Shown here piece by piece: positions 18,840-28,369 of a stretch of DNA of 64,000 nucleotides; the first letter of the stretch is position 1; every line of letters begins with the position of its first letter. The notes under the pieces were generated by a model, which made no database searches, was not told the origin of the DNA, and saw only the letters and a list, made by a program, of their open reading frames with translations. Source of the stretch: Fibrobacterota bacterium (GTDB taxonomy: Bacteria > Fibrobacterota > Fibrobacteria > UBA11236). A program made the translations under genes and the position numbers. The stretch covers positions 122,209-186,208 of the forward strand of contig JAQBPO010000082.1 of NCBI GenBank assembly GCA_028287465.1. Direction: 5' to 3'.

Positions 18840-19463
18840 ATGGTGACCTCCGAGTCCATACCTCCCCGTAGCCCCGATCCGAAGCCGAAGCGTGCCCGGC
18901 CCCGCAGGCTGCGGCTTTTCTTCCTGAGGCTTTTCCCCAGGCGGAAACAACTCCATGGCGGCTTCCTGCATCGGGTCCTGGGGGAAGGGCTTTTCAATAA
19001 ACGCCTCTGGAAGCCCGAACGCGGGACTTTCGCCTTTGGCATGGCCCTGGGGCTGTTCGTCGGACTACTGCCCACCTACTGGGTCCAAATCGTCTTTGCC
19101 GTAGGGTTGGCCTATCTGTTCCGGGTGAACATCACCGCATCCGTGCTGGGAACCCTGATCACCAACCCGTTCACCACCATTCCTATCGTGGGACTGCAGT
19201 ATAAGATCGGGGTGTGGCTCATCGGACCGCCGGATCCCCATGAGGGGGAGCGCTACCATGGTTGGCTTAAGGTGATCCTGAGCCATGGCAAGCCTTACCT
19301 GCTCGGCGGCGTCCTGACCGCGGTCGCGGGGGCCATCCTGGGCTACTTCGCCGTCATCATCTTCTGGAAGGCCGGTACCAAGGTCAAGGAAGTCCGCGTG
19401 AAGCATAAGGATATGGATAAAGAAAAAGATATGGAAAAGGACTCCATACCCAAGGCGGACTGA
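18840..19463 (+). CDS. DUF2062 membrane protein
   Basis: 207 residues. A basic, Pro/Arg-rich N-terminus is followed by a DUF2062 domain: GTFAFGMALGLFVGLLPTYW, a hydrophobic segment, then NITASVLGTLITNPFT, the family's typical N-P pair in a short re-entrant or membrane stretch, and a last transmembrane helix near residues 155-180 (VLTAVAGAILGYFAVIIFW). The C-terminus is very Lys/Glu/Asp-rich and charged. DUF2062 proteins are small inner-membrane proteins of unknown function, sometimes fused to glycosyltransferases. It stands alone and converges with the GDSL/TPR gene. The start could lie at another codon within the basic leader. Confidence 0.8.
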   Translation: MVTSESIPPRSPDPKPKRARPRRLRLFFLRLFPRRKQLHGGFLHRVLGEGLFNKRLWKPERGTFAFGMALGLFVGLLPTYWVQIVFAVGLAYLFRVNITASVLGTLITNPFTTIPIVGLQYKIGVWLIGPPDPHEGERYHGWLKVILSHGKPYLLGGVLTAVAGAILGYFAVIIFWKAGTKVKEVRVKHKDMDKEKDMEKDSIPKAD

Positions 19464-19501
19464 GGCGCCGGGACATGGGGCGAGGCCGGTTTACCGCGGG
19501 T

Positions 19502-21637
19502 TTAGCGCGAAGACGGCATGCCGCCCAGGGCCCGACCGAGGGCCGCGCGGGCTTCCGGCAGGTTGGGTTCGATGGCCAGGGCCTTGGCATAGAGGTTGAT
19601 GGCCTCGGGCACGTTCCCTTGCGACTCGGCTATCTTGCCCAGACCCATCAGCGCCCGGGCGTCCCGGGGATTGCGCGCCAGGGATTCCCGGAAATCCCGT
19701 TCCGCGTCCCCGGCGCTGCCCGATTTCAGGGACGCCTCTCCCAGGGCCGTACGGAGGTCCGCGCGGCCGGGGAATACATTCAGGGCCGCGCGTAGATGCG
19801 GGATGGCCTCGGCGGGCCTTCCCAGGCCAACCAGCAGCATTCCCAGCCGCCCCTGAGCGTCGGCATCCCCGGGATCCTTTTCCACCACCACCGCGTATTC
19901 GGAAGCGGCCTCTTCGATTGCGGCCGGGGAGCCTTTCCGGACCAAGGCGTCCGCCAGGTAATGGCGGGACATGGGATTGGTCGGGTCGAGCCTGACCGCC
20001 CTGCGGTAGTGGGGGAGGGCTTCGTCCTCCTTGCCTTCGCGTTCCCGGGCGGCCCCTACGAACAGGGAGCTCCAGATGGCTTCCAGGCCGGATGAATCCG
20101 TGGCCAGGGCGCGCTCGGCGATGCGGGCCGCGTCCGCGTGCTTGCCCGCCCAGTTCACGACCTTCGCGAGATTGTGCAGGCCTTCTCCGAGCTCCCGGGG
20201 TCCCATCTTGGCCATCACCCTCGCGGCCGTGGCCTGGACGACGGGATTGCCCTTGAAGGCGGTCTCATCCCAGCCCGGTGCCGTTTTGGCCATGCCCCTT
20301 TGGGACATCTTGCCGATGATGGCCAGGGCCATGTAACGGTAATCGTCGATGGAAAGGTGGACATGGTCGACGAAGTCCGGTTCGCCCAGGACATCATTGC
20401 CGCTGTCGGCTTCGGTCTTTTTCTCGAGAAGCCCTGCGAAATCCAGGGCCTGGGCGCCGGTGGCGGAGGCGGTGCGCAGGACGATGGAGCGCATGGGGGT
20501 CAAGGCCCGCAAGGGGCAGATATCTTCGTCCAAGGCCCTCTGGAAAAGGGATTTGGCGCGGGCAGGGTTCCCGGCGGAATAGGCGATTTTTCCGGCCGCG
20601 TATAGGAGTCCGGCATTGCGGCCGTCCAGGCTCAGGATGGAATCGTAGAGGGTCAGCGCTTCTTTGGCCTGTTCCGGATGGGCCGCAAGGGTATCCGCCG
20701 CGCGCTTCCAGGTTTCGATGCGGGCGATATCGCCGACGCCCAGGCCCGGCGTGGGCTCGCTCTTGAAAGGCGCGCAATCCTTTTCGTTCCCGGGGGTGGT
20801 CAGGAAGATCACCTCCGCGCCGGCGGCATGGGCCAGTTTGGCCATGCGTTCCAGGGAGGCGCGGTAATGCTCCAGGATATCGTTCCGGAGGGTATCGTCC
20901 CGGGTATAGGAGGTGGGGCCGATGGTCTTGGCGAGCACATCGTCCACTTCGCCGGCCATGTTGAACGCGGCGCCTTTTTTGCCCGCCGCCTGACCGCTGG
21001 AGGCCTCCCTTTCCGCGGCCGGTCGGATCATCAGCCGCCGCAGGGCGGAGTACGTGCGCGTATGGTCCATGAGGGAACTCAGTTCCCGTACGATGACCGG
21101 GATCCCCGCCGTGCTGCGGTAGGTGCGCTCCTCTAGGAATTCGTTATGGCCGCTGTAGACCAGGAACAAGTCCGGCTGGTATTTCGACAATTCCGCGATC
21201 AGGCCCGCCTCGCGGTAGCTCGCATAGGAGATGCCGCCGGCATTGATGACCTCCCATTTGCGGCTCGAGTCGGCCTGGGGGAGCAGCTCGCGCAGCCATC
21301 CGCTGAAGGAGACCGGATCGCGCCAGGGATGCCCGTAGGCGGTGGAGCCGCCCACGCTGAAAATACGGAAGGTCCCCTTTTCCTTTTGGACGGGAAAGCT
21401 CTGGGAATTGAAGTGGGTAAGCTTGACGGGATTTGTGACCATGATCCGTTCGCCGGACGGCGATTTGGATTCCACGAAGAGGGGTTGCGAGGAGGCGAAA
21501 CCGACATAGGGATCCTCCGTCAAGGAAAGGGGGCGCACCCCCGCCAGGAAAAGGACGGCTTCACAGACCGCGAAAACGGCCAGGGGCGATGCGATCGCGA
21601 GACCGAGTTTCGCCCAAATGGAATCGCGGGTCGGCAT
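19502..21637 (-). CDS. Membrane-anchored GDSL/SGNH hydrolase with TPR tail
   Basis: 711 residues. One N-terminal hydrophobic helix (about 10-32) is followed by an SGNH/GDSL-type domain: block I FSVGGSTAYG with nucleophile Ser98, an oxyanion-type LVYSGHNEF, and a late FVDHVHLS that supplies the Asp-His pair. An insertion between blocks and the C-terminal ~220 residues carry TPR units (ALPHYRRAVRLDPTNPMSRHYL, EAINLYAKALAIEPNLPEARAAL). The family hydrolyses esters, often O-acetyl groups on surface glycans; the substrate here cannot be told. It is transcribed divergently from the zinc-ribbon gene. Confidence 0.82.
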   Translation of the reverse strand: MPTRDSIWAKLGLAIASPLAVFAVCEAVLFLAGVRPLSLTEDPYVGFASSQPLFVESKSPSGERIMVTNPVKLTHFNSQSFPVQKEKGTFRIFSVGGSTAYGHPWRDPVSFSGWLRELLPQADSSRKWEVINAGGISYASYREAGLIAELSKYQPDLFLVYSGHNEFLEERTYRSTAGIPVIVRELSSLMDHTRTYSALRRLMIRPAAEREASSGQAAGKKGAAFNMAGEVDDVLAKTIGPTSYTRDDTLRNDILEHYRASLERMAKLAHAAGAEVIFLTTPGNEKDCAPFKSEPTPGLGVGDIARIETWKRAADTLAAHPEQAKEALTLYDSILSLDGRNAGLLYAAGKIAYSAGNPARAKSLFQRALDEDICPLRALTPMRSIVLRTASATGAQALDFAGLLEKKTEADSGNDVLGEPDFVDHVHLSIDDYRYMALAIIGKMSQRGMAKTAPGWDETAFKGNPVVQATAARVMAKMGPRELGEGLHNLAKVVNWAGKHADAARIAERALATDSSGLEAIWSSLFVGAAREREGKEDEALPHYRRAVRLDPTNPMSRHYLADALVRKGSPAAIEEAASEYAVVVEKDPGDADAQGRLGMLLVGLGRPAEAIPHLRAALNVFPGRADLRTALGEASLKSGSAGDAERDFRESLARNPRDARALMGLGKIAESQGNVPEAINLYAKALAIEPNLPEARAALGRALGGMPSSR

Positions 21638-21645
21638 GGTTGGTT

Positions 21646-21674
21646 AAAATGCCAAATAGCGGTCGGTCGGTCAA
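21646..21674 (-). promoter_or_regulatory. Candidate promoter for the GDSL/TPR gene
   Basis: On the minus strand TTGACC (21669-21674) is separated by 17 bases from CATTTT (21646-21651), 8 bases before the ATG at 21637. The -35 is good, the -10 weak. A plus-strand TTGACT at 21680-21685 points the other way, towards the zinc-ribbon gene, but lacks a clear -10. Confidence 0.3.
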
Positions 21675-21739
21675 TCCGGTTGACTTTTGCTTGTGGAAAT
21701 TTTGTTTGTAAGTGTCCCGGAAAAGGAGAGACTCGCGAA

Positions 21740-22000
21740 ATGGAAGCAAATGCCCAGGACCAGCTCTCCAAGCGTTGCGCCAAATGCCTCGCTCCCATGC
21801 CCAACCCGGATTGGGTCGTGAACAAGGATATGGCCTATTGCGCGGATTGCGCCTCCCTGCTTCATCTGGGGGAAAGCAAGGAGAGCCGGATGTTCAATGA
21901 TATGAAGGACAAGAGCGCCGTGCCCGGGGCCGGAATCAGCCCGGATGAAATTCCGATCCCCATTCCCGATGAGGATGACGTGGAGGAGATTCCCGACTGA
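21740..22000 (+). CDS. Small zinc-ribbon protein
   Basis: 86 residues from ATG 21740, chosen because AAAGGAGAG lies 9 bases upstream and the cysteine motif starts soon after; the longer in-frame reading from 21146 lies opposite the GDSL gene. Two CxxC knuckles (CAKC and CADC, about 18 residues apart) form a likely zinc ribbon, and the C-terminus is acidic (IPIPDEDDVEEIPD). No specific family recognised. It sits 17 bases before the RmlC gene and may be co-transcribed with it. Confidence 0.72.
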   Translation: MEANAQDQLSKRCAKCLAPMPNPDWVVNKDMAYCADCASLLHLGESKESRMFNDMKDKSAVPGAGISPDEIPIPIPDEDDVEEIPD

Positions 22001-22017
22001 ATTACTAGTTTACGTCC

Positions 22018-22569
22018 ATGGAAGTGACGAAAACGCCGCTTGATGGCCTTTTAACGATCAAACTCCGCGTCTTCCGGGACGATCGGGGATGGTTCCTCGA
22101 AAGCTATAACAGGAATACGTTCCAGGGCGCCGGCCTCAACGACACCTACGTCCAGGACAACCACAGCAGTTCGGCGAAGAACACCCTTCGCGGCCTGCAT
22201 TTCCAGAACCATCCAGGGCAGGCCAAACTCATCCGCTGCACGGCGGGACGGATTTGGGACGTCGCCGTGGACATCCGCCCTTCTTCGCCCACCTTCGGAA
22301 AGCATCATGGGATGGAATTGACCCAGGACGAGGGGATGATGGTCTATATCCCAATCGGGTTCGCCCACGGTTTCCTGGTCCTCTCGGACCAGGCCGAGGT
22401 CCAATACAAATGCTCTTCGGTCTACAATGCCTCGACGGAATCGGGCATCCAATGGGATGATCCGGAACTGGCGGTCGCATGGCCCCTTGCGGGTCAAACC
22501 CCTTTGGTTTCGGAACGGGACCGGAAAAACCAGTCCTTCGCCGAGTTCCGCAAGAAGATCCTGGCCTGA
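22018..22569 (+). CDS. rfbC: dTDP-4-dehydrorhamnose 3,5-epimerase
   Basis: 183 residues, the normal length for RmlC. It converts dTDP-4-keto-6-deoxyglucose to dTDP-4-keto-rhamnose, the third step of dTDP-L-rhamnose synthesis, for cell-surface polysaccharide. The cupin fold markers are clear: an FRDDRGWFLESY opening, the substrate-binding NTLRGLHFQ with catalytic His61, VAVDIRPSSPTFG, IPIGFAHGFL, and Tyr130 in VQYKCSSVYN. No rfbA, rfbB or rfbD genes are nearby, so the rest of the pathway must be elsewhere. It converges with the PhnP-like gene, only 7 bases apart. Confidence 0.93.
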   Translation: MEVTKTPLDGLLTIKLRVFRDDRGWFLESYNRNTFQGAGLNDTYVQDNHSSSAKNTLRGLHFQNHPGQAKLIRCTAGRIWDVAVDIRPSSPTFGKHHGMELTQDEGMMVYIPIGFAHGFLVLSDQAEVQYKCSSVYNASTESGIQWDDPELAVAWPLAGQTPLVSERDRKNQSFAEFRKKILA

Positions 22570-22576
22570 CCTTCCG

Positions 22577-23428
22577 CTAAGCGGATTCCACTTCCAATCC
22601 ATCGTAGGCGACGCGGATCCCCGGCGGCAAGCCGTTTTCCGTTTCCTCGTGCTCCAGCTCATGGGTGAGGTGGATGAGGTAGGTGCGTTTGGCCCCGATG
22701 CGCTGGGCGTACGCGACCGCCTGGTCGAGGGAAAGATGGGTCGAGTGGGGCGTTTTGCGGAGGCAATCCAGGGCGAGCACGTCCAGGCCTTCCAACAATC
22801 CCAGGGTGGATTCGGGAATGACCGTGACGTCCGTGATGAAGGCGAAGTCGTTCACGCGGAAGCCCAGGATCGGTTCCGGCCCGTGCATCACCGGCAAAGG
22901 GACGATGCGCCAATCCCCTTCCCGGAATCCGCCGGTTACCTCGCGCAGGTCGAATTGGGGCGTTCCGCCCCCGTATTCCTTGGGCGGATTGAAGGCATAG
23001 GCGAAACGCACGCGGATATCCTCCAGGGTGCGCCCGTCCGCGTAGATGGGGACGGCGCTGCCTGATGTCTGGGAAAAGATGCGCAGGTCGTCGAGGCCGG
23101 AGATATGGTCCGAATGGGCGTGGGTCAACATGGCGAAGTCCAGCCTCTTGAGCCCCCGGTCGAGGCAGGCATTGCGGAACTCGCTTGAGATGTCGATCAC
23201 GGCGGACCGGCCGTCCGTCCTCGGCGGAAGCGATCCTTTTGAGGCCGCCTTCGTCTCCGCATGGCCCTTTTCCGTCAGGTCCCTGCCCTCATGGGGCGGT
23301 CCATCGTGCAACCAGATGCCGATTCGATTGCGCCGGTTCTTGGGGTTGGGGGAAAGGCAAACATGGCATGAACATCCGATCACGGGAATGCCGTGGGAAG
23401 TCCCCGTGCCCAGGAAGGTGATCCGCAT
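22577..23428 (-). CDS. PhnP-like metallo-beta-lactamase-fold hydrolase
   Basis: 283 residues from ATG at 23428; longer in-frame readings run into the divergent lipoprotein gene. The N-terminus MRITFLGTGTSHGIPVIGC with CSCHVC is typical of the PhnP/MBL phosphodiesterase subfamily, where the cysteines bind a structural zinc. The metal-binding signature THAHSDHISG, a late FITDV and the LTHELEH histidines complete the active site. PhnP cleaves cyclic ribose phosphates in phosphonate use, but many relatives act on other phosphodiesters, and no phn genes are here. An insertion of about 30 residues after the HDGPPHE stretch is unusual. The start is close to an inverted repeat GGGAA-N6-TTCCC at 23432-23447. 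Confidence 0.82.
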   Translation of the reverse strand: MRITFLGTGTSHGIPVIGCSCHVCLSPNPKNRRNRIGIWLHDGPPHEGRDLTEKGHAETKAASKGSLPPRTDGRSAVIDISSEFRNACLDRGLKRLDFAMLTHAHSDHISGLDDLRIFSQTSGSAVPIYADGRTLEDIRVRFAYAFNPPKEYGGGTPQFDLREVTGGFREGDWRIVPLPVMHGPEPILGFRVNDFAFITDVTVIPESTLGLLEGLDVLALDCLRKTPHSTHLSLDQAVAYAQRIGAKRTYLIHLTHELEHEETENGLPPGIRVAYDGLEVESA

Positions 23429-23540
23429 GGAGGGAAATATAATTCCCTGGAGGCGCCGGTGCCTTCCGTCACAGCCAGGCCCTCCGAACGGGCTTAACCT
23501 TCCACCCCGATGGGCCATTCCGGTCCGTAGGGAGGAAGAA

Positions 23541-24854
23541 ATGGAAAAAACGCATTCGGCTTTTCGGCTACTGTTTTTGGCTTCGATCCTGTCAATGCCC
23601 GTCCTGGAGGGATGCCTTTCCGGCAAGGGAGGGGCGACCACGGGTCCAGGCGCGGCAGGGACCGCCCAGGTCCGCTTATCCCTGACTCCGGCCGCCTTGG
23701 TGCGGTCGGACGCCGCCACGGCGCCCGTGCTGGACTCGGTATTCATCCGCATCACGGCGGAAGGCATCGCCCCCCTGGAGTACTCGTATTCGGGGGATTC
23801 CATGGCGGTTACCCTGGAGGGCCTGCCCGCAGGGGACGAGCGCCTCGTCAGCGCCTGGCTGTTCCGCGCGGGAAAACTCCTGTACGCGGGACGGGGCAGT
23901 TTCACCTTCAGGCGCGAGGCGAGGACGGACGCGGCGTTGCGCTGCGATCCCCAGTTCTCCCGGGTCAAGGCCAGGTTCCATCTGCCCATCGGCCTGCCCG
24001 CCTCAATCTCGGGAGGATTGCTGAAGCTATCGGGTTCCCCGGGGCAGTTCTCGGCCGCCTTGCGCGTCACGGATGAATTCGGTTCCTTCCTGGTGGATGA
24101 ATTGCCCGGCGGGGTCCGTTACGACGTCACCATGGCCCTTTCCGACAGCCTGGGGAAGGTCCGGTACCAGGCCGACCGATCGGGGGTCTTCCTGCCCTTG
24201 GGCGAGGAAGCCAGATGGGACCTCTCCCTGTTGCCCAGCGAGGCCTCCGCGGGGATCTCCTTGAGCCTGGGCGCGCCGAAGGAGGCGACCCTCGAAGCCG
24301 GCTTCCCCTCCCGCAAGCGGAAACCGGCGAGGCCTGGAGAGGTCATCCTCAGCGAATTCTACGCGGCTCCTGGGGAAAAGGATTCCGCATCCCAGGGGGA
24401 ATGGTTCGAGATCTTCAATCGGAGCGGGGACACCTTGGCTTTGGGGGGCTGCCGGGTATCCCGGGATCGTAGCACAGGCGTTACCCGTTCATACGCCTTC
24501 GATTCCGCCCAGACCCTTGAGCCCGGCAAGGCCCTGGTGCTGGGGCGCACCGCCGCCCGCGCGGACGTCCACTACTCCGACTTCTCCTTGGTGAATACCG
24601 CATCGTCCTTGGTGATCCTGTGCGCAGGGGATTCCCTGGTGGCGGATTCGCTCCGGTATTCCTCCACCGCTTCGGATTCTTCCGCCATCCCGATCCGCGA
24701 TGGGCAGGTCACCAGCCTGGATGCGCCGAAAATGAGCCGACGCGGACTGCCGGGCAGTTGGTGCCTGACCAGGCAGGATGCGGGGTCGGGAACGGGTATG
24801 GCGGGTAGCGCGGCTTCCGCATCCCCGGGCAAGGTGGAGTCTTGCCGGGAATGA
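23541..24854 (+). CDS. Lamin-tail-domain lipoprotein
   Basis: 437 residues from ATG 23541, with GGAGGAAG just upstream; signal peptide with cysteine in VLEGC. Residues about 35-270 are a strand-rich region with no family recognised. Residues about 272-400 look like a lamin-tail (LTD) domain: GEVILSEFYAAPG, then GEWFEIFNRSGDTLALGGC, then a closing strand with TASSLVILCAGDS. LTD domains occur on many bacterial surface proteins, often beside nucleases or adhesion modules, and probably bind other proteins or polymers. It is isolated between two minus-strand genes. Confidence 0.75.
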   Translation: MEKTHSAFRLLFLASILSMPVLEGCLSGKGGATTGPGAAGTAQVRLSLTPAALVRSDAATAPVLDSVFIRITAEGIAPLEYSYSGDSMAVTLEGLPAGDERLVSAWLFRAGKLLYAGRGSFTFRREARTDAALRCDPQFSRVKARFHLPIGLPASISGGLLKLSGSPGQFSAALRVTDEFGSFLVDELPGGVRYDVTMALSDSLGKVRYQADRSGVFLPLGEEARWDLSLLPSEASAGISLSLGAPKEATLEAGFPSRKRKPARPGEVILSEFYAAPGEKDSASQGEWFEIFNRSGDTLALGGCRVSRDRSTGVTRSYAFDSAQTLEPGKALVLGRTAARADVHYSDFSLVNTASSLVILCAGDSLVADSLRYSSTASDSSAIPIRDGQVTSLDAPKMSRRGLPGSWCLTRQDAGSGTGMAGSAASASPGKVESCRE

Positions 24855-24885
24855 ATGCCGGGAAGCAAGGGAGACCGGCCGCGGT

Positions 24886-25689
24886 TCAGTCGCTATTGGG
24901 GGCGGTGGTAGCGCCTTCGATCATCCCCTTCTTGAGGAAGCCGAAAGCGAATCCGAAGACGCCGTAGAGGAGAAGCATGACGTAGAGGTATTCCGGGAAG
25001 ACCATGCCGAATCCGCAAATGTACCCGACGATGATATTGGCGATTTGCAGGAGGTTGAAGGCCTTGTTCTTCCGGCTCACCAGCTTGGGCAGGTATAGGG
25101 GGCTGACCATCAGGATGCCGGTGAAAATCAGCATGAGAGGGAGGATCAGCAAGGCGCCCTGGAAGCGGTATGCCACTTCGTATTTGGAATACAGGATGAC
25201 GGTGATGGCCATGAATCCGCCGGCGAAGGTGGAAGGGAGGCCGTGGAAATAGTTCTTCAATTCCTCCGAATCGATGGCGTTGTACCGGGCCAGCCTCATG
25301 GAGGCGCAGAGCATATAGACCGACAGGGAGATGATCATCAGGGGGCGATGGCCCGCGAACCACGCATAGTCCAGGTTCTGCAGGTAGAAGAAGACGAGGA
25401 AACCGGGAGCGATGCCGAAGGCGGCCATGTCCGCGAGGCTGTCGAATTGGGCGCCGAAGTCCGAGGATGCCTTGAGGATCCGCGCGGCGAATCCGTCCAG
25501 CTTGTCGAAAAGGACGCACCAGAGGATCATCCAGGCGGCGAGGATGAGGGGCGCCTTGGTGAACCCCAGGATGGGTTGGCCAGGGGTGGCGCTGGTGAAG
25601 GTCTCGTGCATGACCAGGATCGAATAGATCCCGAGCAGGAAATTCAGTCCCGTGAAAAGGTTCGGGACCAAGAATCTGGATTTCACCAT
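24886..25689 (-). CDS. pssA: CDP-diacylglycerol-serine O-phosphatidyltransferase
   Basis: 267 residues. It makes phosphatidylserine from CDP-diacylglycerol and L-serine, en route to phosphatidylethanolamine, in the inner membrane. The CDP-alcohol phosphotransferase signature D-x2-DG-x2-AR-x8-G-x3-D-x3-D is complete (Asp62, Asp65, Gly66, Arg70, Gly79, Asp83, Asp87). About seven hydrophobic segments follow the usual layout. Choice of serine over glycerol phosphate rests on the N-terminal PNLFTGLNFLLG pattern and the length. No psd gene is adjacent. An AT-rich stretch (25723-25739) upstream may hold its own promoter, 79 bases after the TPR/propeller gene. Confidence 0.88.
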   Translation of the reverse strand: MVKSRFLVPNLFTGLNFLLGIYSILVMHETFTSATPGQPILGFTKAPLILAAWMILWCVLFDKLDGFAARILKASSDFGAQFDSLADMAAFGIAPGFLVFFYLQNLDYAWFAGHRPLMIISLSVYMLCASMRLARYNAIDSEELKNYFHGLPSTFAGGFMAITVILYSKYEVAYRFQGALLILPLMLIFTGILMVSPLYLPKLVSRKNKAFNLLQIANIIVGYICGFGMVFPEYLYVMLLLYGVFGFAFGFLKKGMIEGATTAPNSD

Positions 25690-25768
25690 GTTTGCCGCTT
25701 CCGTTGGCTGTGTGGATCCATTAATAATTAAAAATTTAGCGGCCCGGTGGAAGGGAAAATCCGCCTTA

Positions 25769-28369
25769 TTAGACGCCCTGCGACGGAAAGCTCAGGATGA
25801 AGTTGTCCAGGGTGCCGATGAAGATGGAGTTGCCGAAGAGGATCGGGCTTCCGGGCAGATCAGGCAGGCGGTATTTCAGGATCAACTCATGGTTGAAATT
25901 GCGCTTCTCGAGGGCCGGTTCCGTGGTTCCCAACCAATAGCCATGATCGATGACGGTGGGGCGGTTGAAGAGATAGGATTGGATGCGTACCTGCGAGAGG
26001 ATGGATCCGTTGGAGGCCTGCACGCAGATCAGCTTTTTGGAAGCCGTGGTCAGGACCAGGGTATTGTCCCGATTTCCCGAAAGGCTGAAAATCTGTTCCC
26101 CGAAGTCCAGGCTCCAGGCTATGGCCTGGCGGTTCCTGTCGATGGCCACCAGGGTGCCCTGGCTATAGCCGGCATAGATGTAATCCTTGTTGGAAAAGGT
26201 TTCCGTGATGGTCCCGGGAGGCAACCTTAGGGACCAGGCGATCTTGCCGGAGGTGGGTTGCACGGCGAAGTAGTTCCCTTCCAGGTCCACCACGTCCAGG
26301 TATTCCGATGTCTTGACCTTGCCCAGGTACAGGCCGCTTTGGCCAAGTTGGCGTTCCCAACGGGACGTCCGATCCGGGAGGCCGATCATGTTCAACCCCC
26401 CGTACCAATCGCTGTACACGATCCCGCCGTTCACGGCCTGGGCCTGGCATACCGGGTTCTTCAAGGGGAATTGCCCCAGGCCTCCGGCGGTCTGGGTGGG
26501 GGAGAGCAGGTATAGCCGCGAAGGGCTGCTGACGCATATGGTATCGTTCTTCCACAGGGCGATTTTCATGTCCAGCTCTTCGGAGAAACGATAGGAGTTG
26601 ACCAGGTCGCCCGTCTCGTGGTTGATGAGGACCAAGGTCTGGTTGTCGTTCTCCAGGTAAAAGCTGTAATCGCGGTGCGGGATGAGGTTGGGATAGAACT
26701 TGGGGCCGTATTGCCGTTTCCAGACCCAGTTCGCGCCGACTCCCGAGGCGAGCCCCTTCAAGACGGGTCCATTGCTCCAGTTCGGGGTATCCTGGGAGCG
26801 GGAGGCCTCCACCAGGGCCTGCACCTGTTCCGGTTTGGAGGACCCGAGGTTGCGCAAGGCGCCCGCGCGGAACTTCCAGGCTTCGCCGTTGCCCGGCTCA
26901 AGGGAGAGCACCTTGCCGACGGCCGCCAAGGCCCCTTTCCAGTCCTTTTCCGCCTCCCGGGCGCGATAGTCCAGGAACTTGAATCCGTCCGAGTTCCCGG
27001 TGACGCGCAGCAGTTCCCGATTCAGCTTGACGCGCTTTCCGTCCCCGTAATGCATCACCACCCATTCCTCGTTGGGCAACAATACGGGTTCGCGATCCCA
27101 ACCGTACTCGTAGGTCCATAGGGGTTTCCCGCGGATGTCCATGCAGACCACGGTCTGGGCGAAGGTCGTGGCGAATAGGGCGTTGTCGAAGGCGTAGACC
27201 TGGCTGGCGAGGATGTCCCGCTGCCATTCCAACTGGCCGGATTCGAGCATGATGGATTTGACCGAACCCTTGGTGGTGACGAGGTAGGCGCGCCCGTTTC
27301 CCAGGACCAGCTTTTCCTGCAGCAGGCTGGGCAGGCCCCACTTCACCAACTCGAATGCCGCGCCTTTGCGGATCTCGAACCGATCGATATATCGGACGGC
27401 CAGGTAGTCCCCTTGCCAGGAGACCTGCAAGGCCTTGTCGGTTATGCCCGTCACCGGTTTCATGGTCTTCTTCCGCGCATCGATCAGGAACACCTGGTTG
27501 TCGGCGCATTGCAGGATGCCTTGCTGGGACCGATCCGGCGGGGTGCTCCAGGCGCAGCCTTCGTGGTTCAGGGGGGCTTCCCAGTAAGGTTTGCCCGACT
27601 TGAACACCCGCAGGCTTCCCGCGCCCACCAGCATGAAGGATCCGGGCTCGCCCGAGAACAAGGACCCGACCTCCACCCGCGCTCCGCCCGGGGCCTCGAA
27701 TTTCCTGCCCCCCTTCAAGGGGATCAGCGAGACCTTGCGGGATTCCTGATCCAGGATCAGGCATTGATCCGCGTCCGCGTCCAGGACCTCCTCATGACCG
27801 CTCAGGGTTATGTCCAACCGGTGGAAATCCCCGTTCTCATCCTGGGTGCCCAACTCCTTGGCCCGCTCCCATTGCCCGTCCGGAGGTCCGCGGAATTCCA
27901 GGGTGTAGACGGTACGCTTTCCGCTCTTGGACGGGAAGGCGCGAGCGGGACCCGATTTCGCTCCTGGATCGGCGGCCAAGGGCTGGATGGAGGATGGGCT
28001 GAGGCTCAGGAGCCTTTTGTACAGCCAAAGCTTTTCCGGCAACTGCAGGCCTTTGCCCGTCAAGGCCAGGCGGTAGGCGGCGAGGGCGGAATCCCTTTCG
28101 CCCCCTTGATCCAGGATCCTGCCCAGCAGGTAACGGGCCTGAGTCCTCACCTCTTCGTTCCGGGATTCGGCGAGGAGGGCGTTGAGCCGAAGCCGGCCGG
28201 ATGCCGCATCGCCTTCGATCCGGTAGAGATGGCGGGCCGATTCGATGGTCTGCTGTTCGTCGTTGTAGTTGAGATCGCGATCCTGGGCGGAAGCGGGAGC
28301 GGGAAGGATTAATCCTGAGAATTGCGAAATGCAAAACGCGAATCGCAAAATGCGGATCCGGACCCTCAT
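25769..28369 (-). CDS. Exported TPR plus PQQ-type beta-propeller protein
   Basis: 866 residues with a signal peptide ending PASAQ (about 29). Residues about 35-110 are helical TPR-like repeats (RYLLGRILDQGGERDSALAAYRLAL). The rest is mostly strand-rich propeller sequence with PQQ/WD40-like units (LVLINHETGDLVNSYRF, FAVQPTSGKIAWSLRL, VAIDRNRQAIAWSLDFG), and a short TPR block near 470-540. The family type is a periplasmic protein-binding scaffold, sometimes an enzyme with PQQ; no PQQ ligands are evident. It overlaps the response regulator gene by ATGA and is thus the last gene of a sensor operon, so it may be the sensed or regulated partner. Confidence 0.75.
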   Translation of the reverse strand: MRVRIRILRFAFCISQFSGLILPAPASAQDRDLNYNDEQQTIESARHLYRIEGDAASGRLRLNALLAESRNEEVRTQARYLLGRILDQGGERDSALAAYRLALTGKGLQLPEKLWLYKRLLSLSPSSIQPLAADPGAKSGPARAFPSKSGKRTVYTLEFRGPPDGQWERAKELGTQDENGDFHRLDITLSGHEEVLDADADQCLILDQESRKVSLIPLKGGRKFEAPGGARVEVGSLFSGEPGSFMLVGAGSLRVFKSGKPYWEAPLNHEGCAWSTPPDRSQQGILQCADNQVFLIDARKKTMKPVTGITDKALQVSWQGDYLAVRYIDRFEIRKGAAFELVKWGLPSLLQEKLVLGNGRAYLVTTKGSVKSIMLESGQLEWQRDILASQVYAFDNALFATTFAQTVVCMDIRGKPLWTYEYGWDREPVLLPNEEWVVMHYGDGKRVKLNRELLRVTGNSDGFKFLDYRAREAEKDWKGALAAVGKVLSLEPGNGEAWKFRAGALRNLGSSKPEQVQALVEASRSQDTPNWSNGPVLKGLASGVGANWVWKRQYGPKFYPNLIPHRDYSFYLENDNQTLVLINHETGDLVNSYRFSEELDMKIALWKNDTICVSSPSRLYLLSPTQTAGGLGQFPLKNPVCQAQAVNGGIVYSDWYGGLNMIGLPDRTSRWERQLGQSGLYLGKVKTSEYLDVVDLEGNYFAVQPTSGKIAWSLRLPPGTITETFSNKDYIYAGYSQGTLVAIDRNRQAIAWSLDFGEQIFSLSGNRDNTLVLTTASKKLICVQASNGSILSQVRIQSYLFNRPTVIDHGYWLGTTEPALEKRNFNHELILKYRLPDLPGSPILFGNSIFIGTLDNFILSFPSQGV